Shown: positions 10,943 to 23,374, counted from the first letter of the stretch. The stretch is DNA of 64,000 nucleotides from Paracentrotus lividus (GCA_940671915.1 CALNVZ010003426.1:50545837-50609836); one strand, 5' to 3'. Notes: generated by a model not told the origin, from the sequence alone. A program made the numbers and translations.

Positions 10943-11206
10943 GGGTACAGCCCACAAGACCGACACCAACGAGACCGACGGCCCACGAGACCGACAGCCC
11001 ACTAGACGGACACTAGATCAAACAGGCCCACGAGACCGACACTACAACGATATGACCCACGAGACAGAAAAGGGACGTCTAAAAGGCAAGAAAGGGGTGG
11101 GAGAGGGAGAGAGAGACATGTCAAGGGCCGAGAAGTCGAGACAAAAAATAAAAAATAAATAAAAAATGGGTGGAAGGGCAACAGAGAGATAATGAAATCA
11201 AAGAAC

Positions 11207-11565
11207 TACCCAACTAACAAATGGACATTTTTAGAACGTTTTTAAAACGTTCCAAGTTGGTTTTTTGGACGTTTTGTGAAAACGTTTTGTGGACGTCAAA
11301 ATGTGGTAGGTTTTAGACGTTTTAAAAACGTTTTATTGGACGTTTTAAAAACGTTTTATAAACGTTAAAAGAACCAAAAAAAAAACCTTTAAAAACCTTT
11401 CGGAAGATCGAGACGTTAAAAAAAAAACTTGAAAACTTTCTAAATATATTTGGAACGTTCTTAAAACGTTTTTAAAACGTTTTTAAAAATCTTGAAATGT
11501 ACTAAAAACGTTTTAAGAACGTCTAGAAAACCTTTAAAAACCCTTTGGGAACCTCTTAAAACCTT
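11207..11565 (+). repeat. AACGTTTT-rich block (left)
   Basis: The block starts ACCCAACTAACAAATGGACA and is made of diverged AAAACGTTTTTAAAACGTT words. It is in inverted orientation to 18178-18429, which ends GTTCTGTGTTTGCTGGGT. The two blocks may be the ends of one element nested in TU-C, or an inner domain of TU-C. Confidence 0.65.
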
Positions 11566-12190
11566 GTGTAAACAATATAATAAATACAAATATGTTATAT
11601 GATTCATGCACCTCACACCCTTGGCCACCATTTGTGGAATGGTGTACAATCATCCCCCCCCCCCCCAATATTTTGATATCAAGAAAATAAAAAAATATTA
11701 TATTATGTGCATTTAAATATGATAAATCTATCTATTACAAATTCGTTATCATATAAAACAGTTTTATGACATTATAACAGTATTTTGCAGTCTAACATGC
11801 ATATTTCTGACATTCAAAAATCCAAAATTTTCTCACTCTTTCGTTAATCTTTCTCGTGTAATGGAAGCGCAGATATTTCACTATTCACAATTAAAAAATA
11901 AACAAACAAACATTCTAATCGATGTAATCAGGGGCACTGATCCCAGGGTGCATAGGGGACAGGTGCCTCGATAAGTAAAACTGAAGGCATAAGTATTCCC
12001 CCTCAAAAATCCACGATGGTTTTGATAAAATTAATGAATATTGAGGAGTCTGTAACACTATCTCGGCACCCGCTGATCTCGGCTCTTCATCGACAAGGTA
12101 ACATTTTTGGACTCGGACCTTTGTTATATAATAAACTTCCAGTATTCTCCAGGGGTAAATGCCCTCTTTTCAAATTAGTCGCTACTTTGC
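11566..12190. other. Unassigned AT-rich stretch inside TU-C
   Basis: It holds a short C-run at 11655-11668 and scattered AT-rich sequence. I see no gene or recognisable element in it. Confidence 0.5.
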
Positions 12191-12194
12191 TCTC

Positions 12195-13040
12195 AATTTA
12201 ACTGTCAAAAATTGCCTGAAAATTTTTCAGCTCGCGCTGCGCGCTCGCATAATATAAGATAGTGCAAACTGCACTTGTCTTTGTTCATCTTTTATTCATG
12301 TATTAACGTCACGATGGTACACTTAAAACACCAACTCCCTCCCCTTTTCGTGCTCCCATGAAGCTGCAAGTATCTTGTTTCATTAGGTCATTATTATTGA
12401 GAAAATTTTTAGCTCGCGCTTCGCGCTCGCACAATATTACCCTAACTGGAATTCGTCCATATTTATATAGATTTGCGTTTGTTGGCATTACGTCATGATG
12501 TTCCGCTTCTAATAACCAGTTAAAGCCCCCTAGCCCTCCATCAACTTCGCGTTTATAGTCATGTAACGCTACAAATACCATGTTTCAGTTCAATATTATT
12601 GAGAAAATTTTAAGCTCGCGCTTCGCGCTCGCATTACAGCCCTATTATCCAACAATATACTAGTACTCATAATATACATGTATATCTGTAGACATTACAT
12701 CATGATGGCCCCCTTTAATAAACCAGATAAAGCTCCTTCCTCGTTTCGCGTTTGCATTATTCTATAATGTATGTCCCATTTTATGTCACTAATATTGAGA
12801 AAATTTTCAGCTCGCGCTTCGCGCTCGCATAATGAATTTGAATGTATATATAAGTAAATACTCACATGCATGCATGTGTGTATTATCTATAGCCATTACA
12901 TCATCATGGTCCCCCTTTAACAAACCAGTTAAAGCCCCTTTATCGTTTCGCGCTCAAAGTATGCTACACTGCCCCATTTTATGTCCCTATTAATGAGAAA
13001 ATTTTCAGCTCGCGCTTCGCGCTCGCATTATACAATACCT
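12195..13040 (+). repeat. Tandem repeat of about 195 bp with GCTCGCGCTTCGCGCTCGC
   Basis: Five copies of an AGAAAATTTTCAGCTCGCGC box followed by CTTCGCGCTCGCA start near 12218, 12402, 12605, 12800 and 12997, giving spacings of about 182-203 bp. Each spacer has a CATCATGATGG box and a CCAGTTAAAGCCCC box. The GCGCGAAGCGCG palindrome could form a short hairpin in each unit. An inverted single copy occurs near 14180-14200. Confidence 0.85.
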
Positions 13041-13465
13041 TTTTTCATATTTATATGCATGGGTGTATACAAGCATTACCCCACCTCCATCAAATGGACA
13101 CTGCGATCATATACCATCGTATGTGTCACCTTGAGGAAAAGAGGAAATATCGACGATCATCCCCCCCCCCCCCCCCAATCGCCAAAACAAATCGACACCG
13201 TTGGGAATGGCACATAAGAGTGAAGTGTCTCCAATCTAAATCATGCTTAAAAGCAGACTTTACTGGATTTAACACTGTATGATGCTCCATAAAATTTATA
13301 ATGTATTGAAAGTATTGGTTATTACTTTATTTGTTATGTTAGTACCTTCCAATTCTGAATTAGTTTTCTTTATATTTATGTGTGTTTTAGAGCAATATTA
13401 CAATAAAATGAAACACCAAAGAATGAATTTATTACTGATAAATGGAAATAGTTTCAATAAACACA

Positions 13466-15930
13466 TTGGCCCGTATTCTGTTCTGGGGTTTAGAGTTGTG
13501 CTGTCGCACGAAAATAGTAAGGGTAATGAGACGAGAATGCAACGCTGATTTGCACGCTTCTCTATGAAGCGTCAGTGAAGCGTGCGTCCTATCGTACGAA
13601 AGTAGATTCAGATGACGTCATTCGGGATCAATTATGTACACACATTTCTAAAGAATTCTAAACTAGGGGTATAGGTGGTTTAGAATTTGATATGGCTTTG
13701 CGAGTTTTATGTCGGAGGAAGCTAATTTATTTATTTTCTCGTTAACTTGAAGTTAAAGGTTTTTAAAACTTTGTTTAAGAATTAGGTGCATTAGAACTGT
13801 CCACAACGATTAGATTAATTGCATGTTAATCATCAAAAATGACATTTTCCGACACGATTGAAGTGTTAGTTTGACCCTACATATTGTAGAGAGGACAACT
13901 GACGCTAAAAACCAACATAAACTAATGGTGGCAAGTCACTTGTCATTACACTGGAAAAACGGATTTGGAACTAGTTTGAGACTAATTTGAAGAATGGTTT
14001 GAAATATTTGGATGTTTTTTGTCGCGCAGACGTCTCAGAGACGTCTCCGAGATATTCCACGACCAAGCGCGGCGATTTATGGGAGCGGGGGGGGGGGGAC
14101 AGAAACACCCAAAAGTGAAAAATAATACACTCAAGAATTTCGCATACGTCGCACTTATGCAGAAACTAATGAAAATATTACGAGCGCGAAAGCGCGAGCC
14201 GGAAATTTTGCCTTATAATTAATCATAGCATCTTTATTTGACATAACCATTTTACCTCTTTATAGCTTCAGCAAGCAATCACTACAAAAAATGTTTCATT
14301 TTTAAAAATCGAAGGAACCGATACCCCCATAAAAAAATCCGAGGAGGGGGGACAACGTCCACCTCCCCCCGTCTCCCCGGGATCGCCGCCGGAAAATTGC
14401 CCCCTTCCGCGGGGACAAAAGAAAAAAAAAAAAAAAATAAATAATATTTATATAATCGGAGACCGTCCTGGATAATCCGAGTCCGCGGGGACAAAAGTGA
14501 GATACCACCCTTATGGTGGGAAAATAGGAACATGCTTACGAATGTGTGTGTTTTTTTTCTGTCGTGGAGACGTGTCTGAGGTACACTAAAACAATATCGG
14601 AGACGTCTCCGATGTTGCGAGTCTCAGAGACATCTCCGCGACGATCAGATACCACCTATACGTCCATAATTTCACAGAGGAGAAAAACACCATTATCATT
14701 TTCAACTGAGAATGTAAACTAATGTTTTTCTTTCAAAAGACTACGTGGAATACTATTAACGGTACTGACATAAAATAGCCCACTCGATTCTCGTTTTTGG
14801 CATATATTAGTGTGTTGCTAATGTGAGACCAGAAACGTGTTTGCAGGATCACTAGGCAACTCAAAAAGATTATGCAAGATTGGATTCAAAATACTAAAGA
14901 GCGTAGTGAGTGTCATCAGGCAATAATTTGGTTCCGCCCTGAATCTCGAAACCTTGTCCGTTGTCATTGTGCTATGTCAACGCATAAACCTGGAACGCGA
15001 AGCTTCTCCAAGAAAAGAGATAATAAGCGCGCTCTTGAATAATATACCTCACTAAGCATGGATTACTTTTTCAACACAATAAAGAATTTCCCGCTCGCTT
15101 TCAAACCTATATCGAGCATACATACATACTAACATGTACAAAATAACACACAAAAAGAATGGAAAACACAAATCCACATTCCTCAAGCCATATCAATTTA
15201 TAATTATTTGATAGATGTAGGGATTTCGAGGCCGGAGTGGATATTGTTAATGAACATTTGGACGTTTATTGTTTATGTGTAGTGGCTCTGTAGAATTGAA
15301 TATTAAATAGTGGAAAAATTTTATATTTATTACACCCTTCACATTATTACAAACTTTGCCCCTCACAAATGAGAAAAAAAAAAAAAAGAAAACAAAAAAA
15401 TAAGTAATAAGAGAACAAAGATTATTCGCGGGCATTGCACCTAACGGAGACCTTTTGCGCATGCAGTAGCGTGATCGAATCAAAAATTCAACCGTTTTCA
15501 TTGCTTTGGCAAATATGGGCACTCGGTACATTTGTGAAAGAAAAATTCGTGGAGCTATTTAGGAGATTAATTCAAAAGAATATAAAAAACCCCTTTACCA
15601 CCACTCCCTGGTTAATTGTTTCCCATCCCAAGGCCACGTGAATTGTTAATGATGGACGTGATTTTGAAAATGCATGACAAGCGACAAGCACACACCGGCA
15701 GTCAAAGGGATAAAGCGGCTACAACAACAATCATTGTTGCCGTCATTATTTCAATGGATTTCCCTGGTTTTATCTAGTGCATTTCAGTGCACTAGAACTC
15801 CAGCTGTACGAAGTTGTAACGTTTGGGAGGTTTTTTTCGTCTGGAGTTTTTTCTCGTACGGTGCTATTGTTCGATTCTATTGTCAATTGCCGTACAACTC
15901 TAAAACCCGTAACAGAATACGGGCCATTTA
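13466..15930. mobile_element. DNA element with GGCCCGTATTCTG inverted ends
   Basis: The left end (13466-13510, TTGGCCCGTATTCTGTTC then TTTAGAGTTGT) is the inverse of the right end (15885-15930). The ends are about 40 bp. The interior holds a purine and pyrimidine tract and a separate palindromic repeat around 14020-14645. No transposase was found. The two ends could also belong to different copies. Confidence 0.6.
14015..14650. repeat. Palindromic GTCTCAGAGACGTCTCCGAG repeats
   Basis: Copies of the self-complementary word GAGACGTCTC and of GTCTCAGAGAC lie at about 14030-14060 and, inverted, at 14560-14645, bracketing a G/C-tract region. This looks like a small foldback element. No coding potential. 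Confidence 0.6.
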
Positions 15931-15947
15931 GTTTGATATATCTAATA

Positions 15948-17552
15948 CCCCCGTCACACTGAGCTCGTTCCTACTACGTCCTTGCAAATTTTGCCGAACG
16001 GGCGTAGTCTGTGTGTTAACTGAGTGGACGTAGTAAATTCTTCTTACGATCTGTTTACGAACTTCATGGACTAGCTCGGTCGGATTTTCAAAAAAGTGTT
16101 AAAAAAAATCGGGCGCCCATCTCGTCCTAAAATTTAACGGGATGGCAACGTACCTGAAACGAGATGGACGTACTACAAACGAAATTGTCGTACTTAAATC
16201 GTTCTAAAGATGTGTAGGACGTCTTACAAACGAGCATTGTATATTCATTATCAGCTCGAAGTTACGAAGACGCATGAGGTCTGGCAAAAACGGGCTAGGG
16301 TTTTTATTGGAAACGGGCACGCATTTGCGTTCAACACGTTCTAGACACGGATAATGACGCAGTAAGGACGAGATGAACTTTCTGGAGGCCGTTTGGTCGA
16401 CGTAAGAACGAGTAAGAACGGATTTTGACGGATTAAAAACGACCCAGAACTAGTTAGGTCGGGACGAAACGCATTGGAAACGAGTTGGAACTGATTAAGA
16501 ACGGGTTGAAACTAACTGGGGACGGGTTTGGATTGTTTCAGACTGGCTCCGTTTCGCGGAAACGGTCATTTTCACCCGATCTTTACTAGATACAAACGGA
16601 CTGCAGACGAGGCAAAGACGTGATGGACGTATTGAGGACTGTATACGAACGTTGTTCATCTTAATCCAGAAATAATTAGGTCAAATGTACGCGTTCTTTT
16701 TCGGACCATTGGCCGTTTTTCGTATTCTAAAAGTTGTGAGATTTTTGTAATTGTAACAATTAATGTGTGGCAATCAAATAGCTTATCTTTTCGCTTATAC
16801 TACTATCACACTGAACAATTTCTTACCATGAAATTATTGCAGAACGGGCTTAATCTATGTACACACGGAGTGGACGTATACTTGAGACCTATTTCATTTT
16901 GCTCAGGACTTTATAGCACGGGCTTGGATAGCAATACGTTTCAATTTTTGAACAGAACGGCATGTCATAATTCCCGTCACACTGAGCTAGTTCTCACTGC
17001 GTTCTTGGTAGTTCTTGTTGAACGGGCTCAATCTGTTTACAAACGGACTGAACGTATAGTACAGACCTTTTACAATCTGTTAACGAACCTGGCGAACGGG
17101 CCCGAACGGAGAGAACGGAAAGGCATTCCGATTTTTTTTAACATGCTCAAAAACAATCGTACTGGCTTCCAGTTCTAAAATTAAACGTCGTGACAACGTT
17201 CCTTAAACGGGTAGGACTTACTCTGAACGAGAAGGACGTACTACCAACATGGTACCTAACTTTTATCATGCTGCGCATAGGCACTTTAGTGACGGTTTGG
17301 ACGTGCTACGAACGGTATAGAGTGAACGAGCTGTTTACTCGGTCTGAACTGGATAACAACGTATTGCGGACGCGATAAAGACGGAATTGACGTAACGAGA
17401 ACTATTTATGAACTGTCTAGTATCGTATTCAAGAAATTATTTTTCAAAATTATAAGTTCCAACCCGACCAAAGCCCGTTCAGCAATTTTTTTTAAAGAAC
17501 GGGCAAGAACGTAATAGAACGTTATAGAACGACCTCAGTGTGACGGCCCCCT
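15948..17552 (+). mobile_element. CGTCACACTGAG-ended DNA element (copy 2)
   Basis: It begins TACCCCCGTCACACTGAGC and ends CCTCAGTGTGACGGCCCC. A third copy of the terminus in the left orientation lies inside at about 16973. So either a 580-bp copy (16973-17552) lies within a larger one, or the left part is a partial older copy. The inverted relative at 1-796 shows the same order, so the composite was already formed before it spread. Open frames such as 16765-17178 follow the repeats and are not genes. Confidence 0.72.
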
Positions 17553-17584
17553 AACGTATTATATGCTAATCACCTTCTCATTTG

Positions 17585-17874
17585 CATAAGGTCCCATTTG
17601 GACGTATAAAAAACGTTCATAAAACGTTTATAATTCTCCTTAAAGGTTCAATTAAAACGTCTTGTGAACGTTTTGATTAAATCGCTACATTTTGTAACGT
17701 TCTGAAAATGTTCTGTGTTTGCTGGGATGACGTCATCGATCAATTCTCGACGCGTATCATCGCATATGAAATGATTTGAAATTACTAGTAATAAAATTGA
17801 GTATGTAAACACATTGAAAATCTGTTATTGTTATGTATTTTATTTATTTATTTGTTTTATTTATTTATTTATTT

Positions 17875-17905
<31 letters not shown>

Positions 17906-18429
17906 CTACTATTATTATTGTTATTATTATTTTTATTATTATTTATTTATTTATTTATTTATATATTTTTTCTTTCGGGGGGGGGGGAGGTTATGAATAA
18001 GTTTGCACATAGCCTATATAATGAAACAAATAAATCTCGCTTTCAATATAGAAATCGCCTATAGTATTTTTGTGATCTGTGTTTTTATTTCTTTTTTATT
18101 TAGTTGCACGTAGAAAACAAAATGATCACTTCTGGTATTTGTTTTTAAAATTTCGAAGTTGATCGATTTATTGAACTGGACGTATATAAAACGTTCTGTA
18201 AACGTCATGTACAAAACGTCCACAAACGCTTTGTAAACGTCCTATACAAAACTTTTAATTTTGTAACGTCCGAAAAACTTTTTTTTTTAAGTTCTCAAAA
18301 AACCTAAACTTTGACATAAATGAAAAGTCCAAACTTTAACGTTATATAAACGTTTTAAAAACGTTCATTTAGGACAAAGACGTACAGGACCTTAAAAAAC
18401 GTTTTGAAAACGTTCTGTGTTTGCTGGGT
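17585..18429 (+). repeat. AACGTT-rich blocks (right pair) with TTTA/TTA microsatellite between
   Basis: Two blocks (17585-17726 and 18178-18429) both finish GTTCTGTGTTTGCTGGG in the same orientation. Between them is a TTTA and TTA microsatellite (17828-17968) and a G-run. The repeated terminus suggests two successive insertions of one MITE family. Confidence 0.65.
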
Positions 18430-18869
18430 AAGGAGGCAGGTGGCCTACGGCAGGTTCGAACAATCCATAGGCTTTGGAAGATTTTCAGGAGGGGGGGGGG
18501 GGAGGGCTCAATTTTTTTACCAACTATTTGGGGAAGTTTCCCCCCCCCCCCCGATAATACCCCTGGATATTCGCTTGTTTCGTTTTCATGGGCCTAATTG
18601 AAAAAACGTCTGACTCGTGGGTATACGTCATGTAACGTCGGTCTCGTTGGCTATTTTGCTCTAGGCCTACCGTTGGTGTCGTGGGCCTTATTTGCGAATT
18701 TTCTGTCTCGTGGGTCATATTATTGTAGTGTCGGTCTCGTGGACCTGTTTGATCTAGTGTCGGTCTAATGGGTATTTATTTGCTAGCGTCGGTCTAATAG
18801 CCCTCTTTTGTCTAGTGTCGGACTTGTGCGCCGTCGGTCTCGTGGGTGTCGGTCTTGTGGGATGACCCC

Positions 18870-19722
18870 GTCGAAAGCAAGGACCAGCAAATTGCGTTCG
18901 TCTTGTTGACAGCATGCGTGGGTTCCCGAGGTATGAGACTGCTGGCGGCCAACTATGGGTGTTTAAAGCAATGGCTACCAAGCTACATTCATCTGTTCAT
19001 CCCATTGCTATCTGGACACCTACATTAGGTAGTTTCCACAAAGTGTTTTGTTTGGTATGTGTCGTATCCAGTTGATGTTAAGCACCGTTCTGAACAATTT
19101 TATTAACCCTATCCTGCCCATGTTAATTTAGCCCCCTCCTCGACATTTTTCGCGATAAATTGTCGACACAATAAGCTATTTCCCCGGTGTTTCATGAGTT
19201 TATTCTTTGAAGTCTCGCGCATATTTTAAGACAAAATTTGCGTTAGTTACGCATAATTTTGTACCGTGCGTCAGATTTAAAATTGTTCAAAACGTAATTT
19301 TATTACAAAATACTCCAGTGATCACAGAAACGTATGAAAATTATGTCAACTTGTTTAATTGACCATATTGGAAGAGCCCAGTTCCAAAAGGTCATGCATC
19401 CACTTTGGATGAAAAACAAATGAATTTTACTTGGAAGTAATAAAAGTGGATGCAGTACCTTTTGGAAATGACCTCTTTATTTGTGTATGCATTAATGAAC
19501 ACAATTGCTCAAGTTGATGAAGGCTATTTATTGTCTTGTCTTGAATTTTATAAATACATGTAATTTGGTTGATGTTACCCATACCATTAGGGTTAAAATA
19601 TCTGCATGCCACTATGTAAATTCAAGCCCAACATTGCTACATTATAAAAGGAGAACCCTACAATAAATATTTCAAGGTAATTACCATTTTTCCATCAATA
19701 TGCTTCTTTGTTCATATTTTAG
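18870..19722 (+). other. Intron before HYR-c, unit 1
   Basis: It starts with the right GTCGAAAG duplication and continues the sequence broken by TU-C, matching 58095-58933 in unit 2. It contains the recurrent block (19100-19345), a short inverted pair at 19370-19475 (CATCCACTTTGGATG-like and GTGGATGCAGTACC) and the HYR-linked module. The acceptor is TTTTAG at 19717-19722. Confidence 0.8.
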
Positions 19723-19974
19723 TTGACTCATCTCCACCTACAGTGACTTGTCCAAGTCAATTCACCCAGACTGTTGATCTTGGAATGAATTCTACACAAG
19801 TAAATTTTACTGAACCTACTGCTACCGACGTCAGTGGTACTGTCATCATTGAATGTCAAAGCCATACACCAGGAGATACCTTCCCACTTTGTCAAACTTC
19901 AGTCACCTATGTTTTTAGAGATGCATCAAACAATTTTGCTGCTCCCTGTATATTTATAGTCAATGTTGAAGCAA
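19723..19974 (+). CDS. HYR-domain exon c, unit 1
   Basis: A 252-bp phase 1-1 exon of 84 residues, bounded by TTTTAG and GCAA|GTTAGT. It encodes a full hyalin repeat with Cys10 (TCP) and Cys76 (PCIF). It has a second Cys pair at residues 45 and 57 (IIECQSH and PLCQT), which replaces the Ser and Gly of HYR-a and HYR-b. The partner at 58934 has the same four Cys and the same VEAS ending; the two differ at about five residues. Sequons NST and NFT are present. The extra Cys pair may form a second disulfide across neighbouring strands. Confidence 0.9.
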
Positions 19975-20779
19975 GTTAGTATCAGTTTTATACGTGTCCA
20001 TATATATCAAACACCATTGAATACATGTATAAATAATATCTCCCTCACATTGATGCTATACACAGTTGGGTATGCTGAACTATCCTTCTTAATCAACAGA
20101 GTCTTACCCACAGAAGAAACCTCGACAGCATTTAACTAACTGTATTGGCGCTAATTAATTTTGAACTTGAAATTTTTTACATTACTAGGAGCCTGACATA
20201 ATATATAAACACCCCCTACACTAAAAGTCCATTCCTATCATTTATCTTCTTAACAGGGGTCATTATGTAATAATATCTCACAGCATATTTTTGCCTTTTT
20301 CATTAGATTCATACAATACCCCAATGCAGACTTTTAAAATTGAGTCATTGTATTCAATAAGCAGTTTCTTCTACTGACTTGCTTTGTTTCTCTGAAGTAA
20401 ATCAATATGTGATGAGATAAATGGCAATAATTCATGAATTTTATGTTTATGTAGCTATAAAAATTCAAGATAAACAATAAAGAACAAAAGACTTAATAAA
20501 CATACCCAATATACCAGTAAAATAAAAAAAGTGCGAAAGTTGACTGGCTTAAAAGACTCAGAGAACTCACATTACTCCCCCCCCCTCCTCTTTAGTTTGT
20601 AGACATCCACCCCCCCCCCCCATTCAGGAATTTGACCATCCCACTGAACCCTCCCCCCCCCCTCCCCACACCCAACCTACCTCATGCAAGATGTGCTTGT
20701 CAATCTCTTTGGTCCATGTCAAGTTCCTTTGAACATCCATCTCCATCTCTTACCCCCCCCCTCCCCCTCCCCCTCCCCT

Positions 20780-20823
<44 letters not shown>

Positions 20824-22125
20824 ATACCAGCTTTCACTCCTCAACCTTCATAAGCAAACCAAATTCTACAGTTAATCCTAAACCCAGGACTAGCCCTAAC
20901 CTAGTCCAGTCAGTGAGCCTATGATTGATTACATTCATATTTAATTGTTGGCCTATTATGTGGCAATGAACAAGAGTAGATCTAGGCCCCAATTAAAACT
21001 GAAATTCCATTATACTATCATACTTGCCTAATATACTAAGTAATAGACATATTATCAGCAAGAGACCCATCAAGACTACACTAGACCCTCCAGACTAGTC
21101 CAATTTGTTGACAGCACAATGCCGAAATCTTCAAAATTACACTATCGATGTTGAATTCTAGGGATATTGGGCCTTATTAATGTATTATATTGGTAGCTAA
21201 GAAGTGTAAAAACAAATAAGAACTTTGTTTTTGCCCATTTTATGTTCATATTTATGGTCTATCTTGTTTTCATTAGTAATTCACACCTTTTTGAGATATC
21301 CCTCCGCACTGTGTACAGTGTACATTACGTGAGAGCTCACTTTAGACCGCAGACCTATAAATAGACCTCCATAGACCCATGTGTTAAAAATGAGTTTTGA
21401 CAAAATCATTAAAAATAAGTGTTTATAATGACATTCTTCAGACTTTGGGCTTTACTTGGTCATATATTTTTCTTAATCTTGTGAAAGTATGAAGGGAGGT
21501 TTTTTCTGCTCTTTTTTTCTGTTAAAGGTGCTGCAGTAAAACAATACACTAAATAGACTTAAATTGGCAACACTTTGGGAGTACCTTGAGCAACTAATAA
21601 AGTTCTGCCAAAATCCCACTGGGACCAAATTCTGATCTCTAAATGGACTCATCTGGACCATTGATGATCCCTTTCAATGTACAATTGAAAAAATATGTTC
21701 AAATACATACCATTGATTTTATATGATTATTTTAACAACAATGACGTCATCTTTGGTACGGGTCGGTGGTGCGGTTTTTTATTGACTAGATTTATTTATA
21801 GGTCTGCGACCATGACTAACAGAACATCGAGGTACTGGTCCTGGTGACATTGCCAAACCGCCCTCAACAACCAGACCTAGCTGCTAACATTGGCATTTGT
21901 ATTATTTTTCAGTCCAGTAGATAATTCCGTATTCCTTGTGTATGGCCCCGAAATGTTGCATTGTTTAGTCTTGGGTGTCGAAAGCAAGGACCAACAAATT
22001 ACGTTCGTCTTACAGTTGCTACCACGCGTCGGTTCCCAAGGGATGAGACTGCTGGCGGCCAGCTATGGGTGTTGAAAGCAATGACTAACAAGCTACATTC
22101 GTAGTTGTTACTATCTGGACATCTA
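19975..22125 (+). other. Intron after HYR-c, unit 1, with a 1.7-kb unit-specific insertion
   Basis: The flanks (19975-20146 and 21812-22125) match 59186-59421 and 60914-61105 in unit 2. The stretch of about 20147-21812 is absent there. It holds C-rich and CT-repeat tracts at 20570-20820 and, at 21343-21812, a MITE-like segment with inverted GACCGCAGACCTATAAATA ends. I see no gene in it. Confidence 0.7.
21343..21812. mobile_element. MITE-like segment with GCAGACCTATAAATA ends
   Basis: GACCGCAGACCTATAAATAG at the left and TTTATAGGTCTGCGACC at the right are inverted repeats about 470 bp apart. The outer edges are not fixed by a clear target duplication. Confidence 0.55.
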
Positions 22126-23374
22126 CACTGTTCGTCATAAAGGTGGAATATTTATTTCTGGCTTCAATGACGTTACGTTGCTCCGGCTTTAATCTCTTGA
22201 ATATGTTGGTCACTGCTTTCACTTTCTGGGATCCTGGCTCTATCTTAGACGTTCCCTCAACCCTTCCCGGGGTTTTTTCTTCCAAACAGTTTGCCACCCC
22301 CTCCCCCGAAGATGGCCATTTTCGTCAATTTTTTCCATATTTTGGGGGCCCCTTTTTGTTTACGCGACCCACCGAGGCCCCCTCAGTCCTAACCCAAAGT
22401 AACACGTTTGAGGTGAAGAGTTGTTATTGTTTTCTAAGTTAAATCTAGTTATAGGGTCACAGGCTCACCTTGTTTGTCTAGGGGAGGAGTCAAAATTTAT
22501 TTTCATTTGGGTTCAATATTTATTTTATTCATTTTTACACCATGGAAATTTCTATCTTCCCTAATGCGGCGGTCACAACTCGTCGTAGGCTACGGGGCAC
22601 GTGCCATCAACGTAGCCTGCATGTACAATGCACGCACAGGTCCTGGGTCAACCTCTGCGATCCATGTGTTTATCTAGTAAGGGTATTGTAAGAACTTCAT
22701 GCACGTTGTACATGCATTGTACCTCCAAGGTACCTCCGCTGCACGAATTTTCTACGAAATCTATCGTAGGGAGTTGCACGTCGAAGGTACGGCGAGTTGT
22801 GACCGCCGCATAAATGGTATTGTAAAATATCAGCAAAACATAAACCAAAATAAGATATCATCAATAGTTACCATTTACAACCTTGCAATAAGGCTTAAAA
22901 GAAAATTAGGGGAAAATGATAATAATTAAGGGTCAAAGGTTGTTGCTTATTTCTTTTGATTTTTAGCATAAAGGTGGAATAAAATATTCTGAATTTTTAG
23001 CAATCACACTTTTATTTCAACCCCTCCTCTAGACAAGAGACCCAAGCCTTTCCCCATAAATCTAGATTTAACTTAAAAACCAATATGAACAGTACACCTC
23101 AGACGCGTTTCCTGGGGGTAGGACTGAGGGGGGCTTGATCGGCCAAGTAAAGAAAAAGGGGCCCAATAATGAGAAGAAATGACAAAAATGGGCCTCATGG
23201 GGGTTAACAAAGCTCTTTGGGAATAAAAACTGCGTGAAGGGTCGGGAGAATGTTCAAAATATAGTCAGGGTCCCGAATCGTAAAAGCAGGGACAAACATA
23301 TTCAAAAAATTAAAGCCGGAGCAAAATCATGTCCCTATAGCGACAAAAAAAATCCACCTTTATGACGGACAGTG
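22126..23374. mobile_element. Tc1/mariner-like non-autonomous element, unit 1 copy
   Basis: Ends CACTGTTCGTCATAAAGG and, inverted, CACTGTCCGTCATAAAGG are flanked by TA at 22124-22125 and 23375-23376. The orthologous-position copy in unit 2 is 61106-62381, so it inserted before the block duplication. The related intron at about 19010-19030 lacks it. Inside is a nested 250-bp MITE. No transposase frame. Confidence 0.82.
22563..22812. mobile_element. MITE with ATGCGGCGGTCACAACTCG ends (nested)
   Basis: TAATGCGGCGGTCACAACTC at the left is mirrored by GAGTTGTGACCGCCGCAT at the right. The same nested copy is in unit 2 at 61537-61781, so this nesting is older than the duplication. Confidence 0.82.

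Larger units (their letters stand above)
10943..18869. mobile_element. TU-C: 7.9-kb foldback element with CCCACGAGACCGACA arrays
   Basis: The left end begins GGGTACAGCCC and carries about eight diverged units of CCCACGAGACCGACA (15-16 bp) to about 11070. The right end at 18605-18869 holds inverted units and ends GGGATGACCCC. Perfect 8-bp repeats GTCGAAAG flank it. The unit 2 site at 58093-58105 is empty with a single GTCGAAAG, which proves insertion at this point. The interior contains AACGTT-rich blocks, a tandem repeat and two inverted-ended elements, and no transposase frame that I can recognise. It is likely a non-autonomous TU-like element swollen by later insertions. Confidence 0.85.

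Noticed and set aside
16765-17178. 137-codon open frame
   Set aside because: It spans two parts of the CGTCACACTGAG element including its inner terminus, and the sister copy at 1-796 does not keep the frame.
22628-22929. Several overlapping short frames on both strands
   Set aside because: They lie in the ends of the ATGCGGCGGTCACAACTCG MITE and are not kept in the unit 2 copy.
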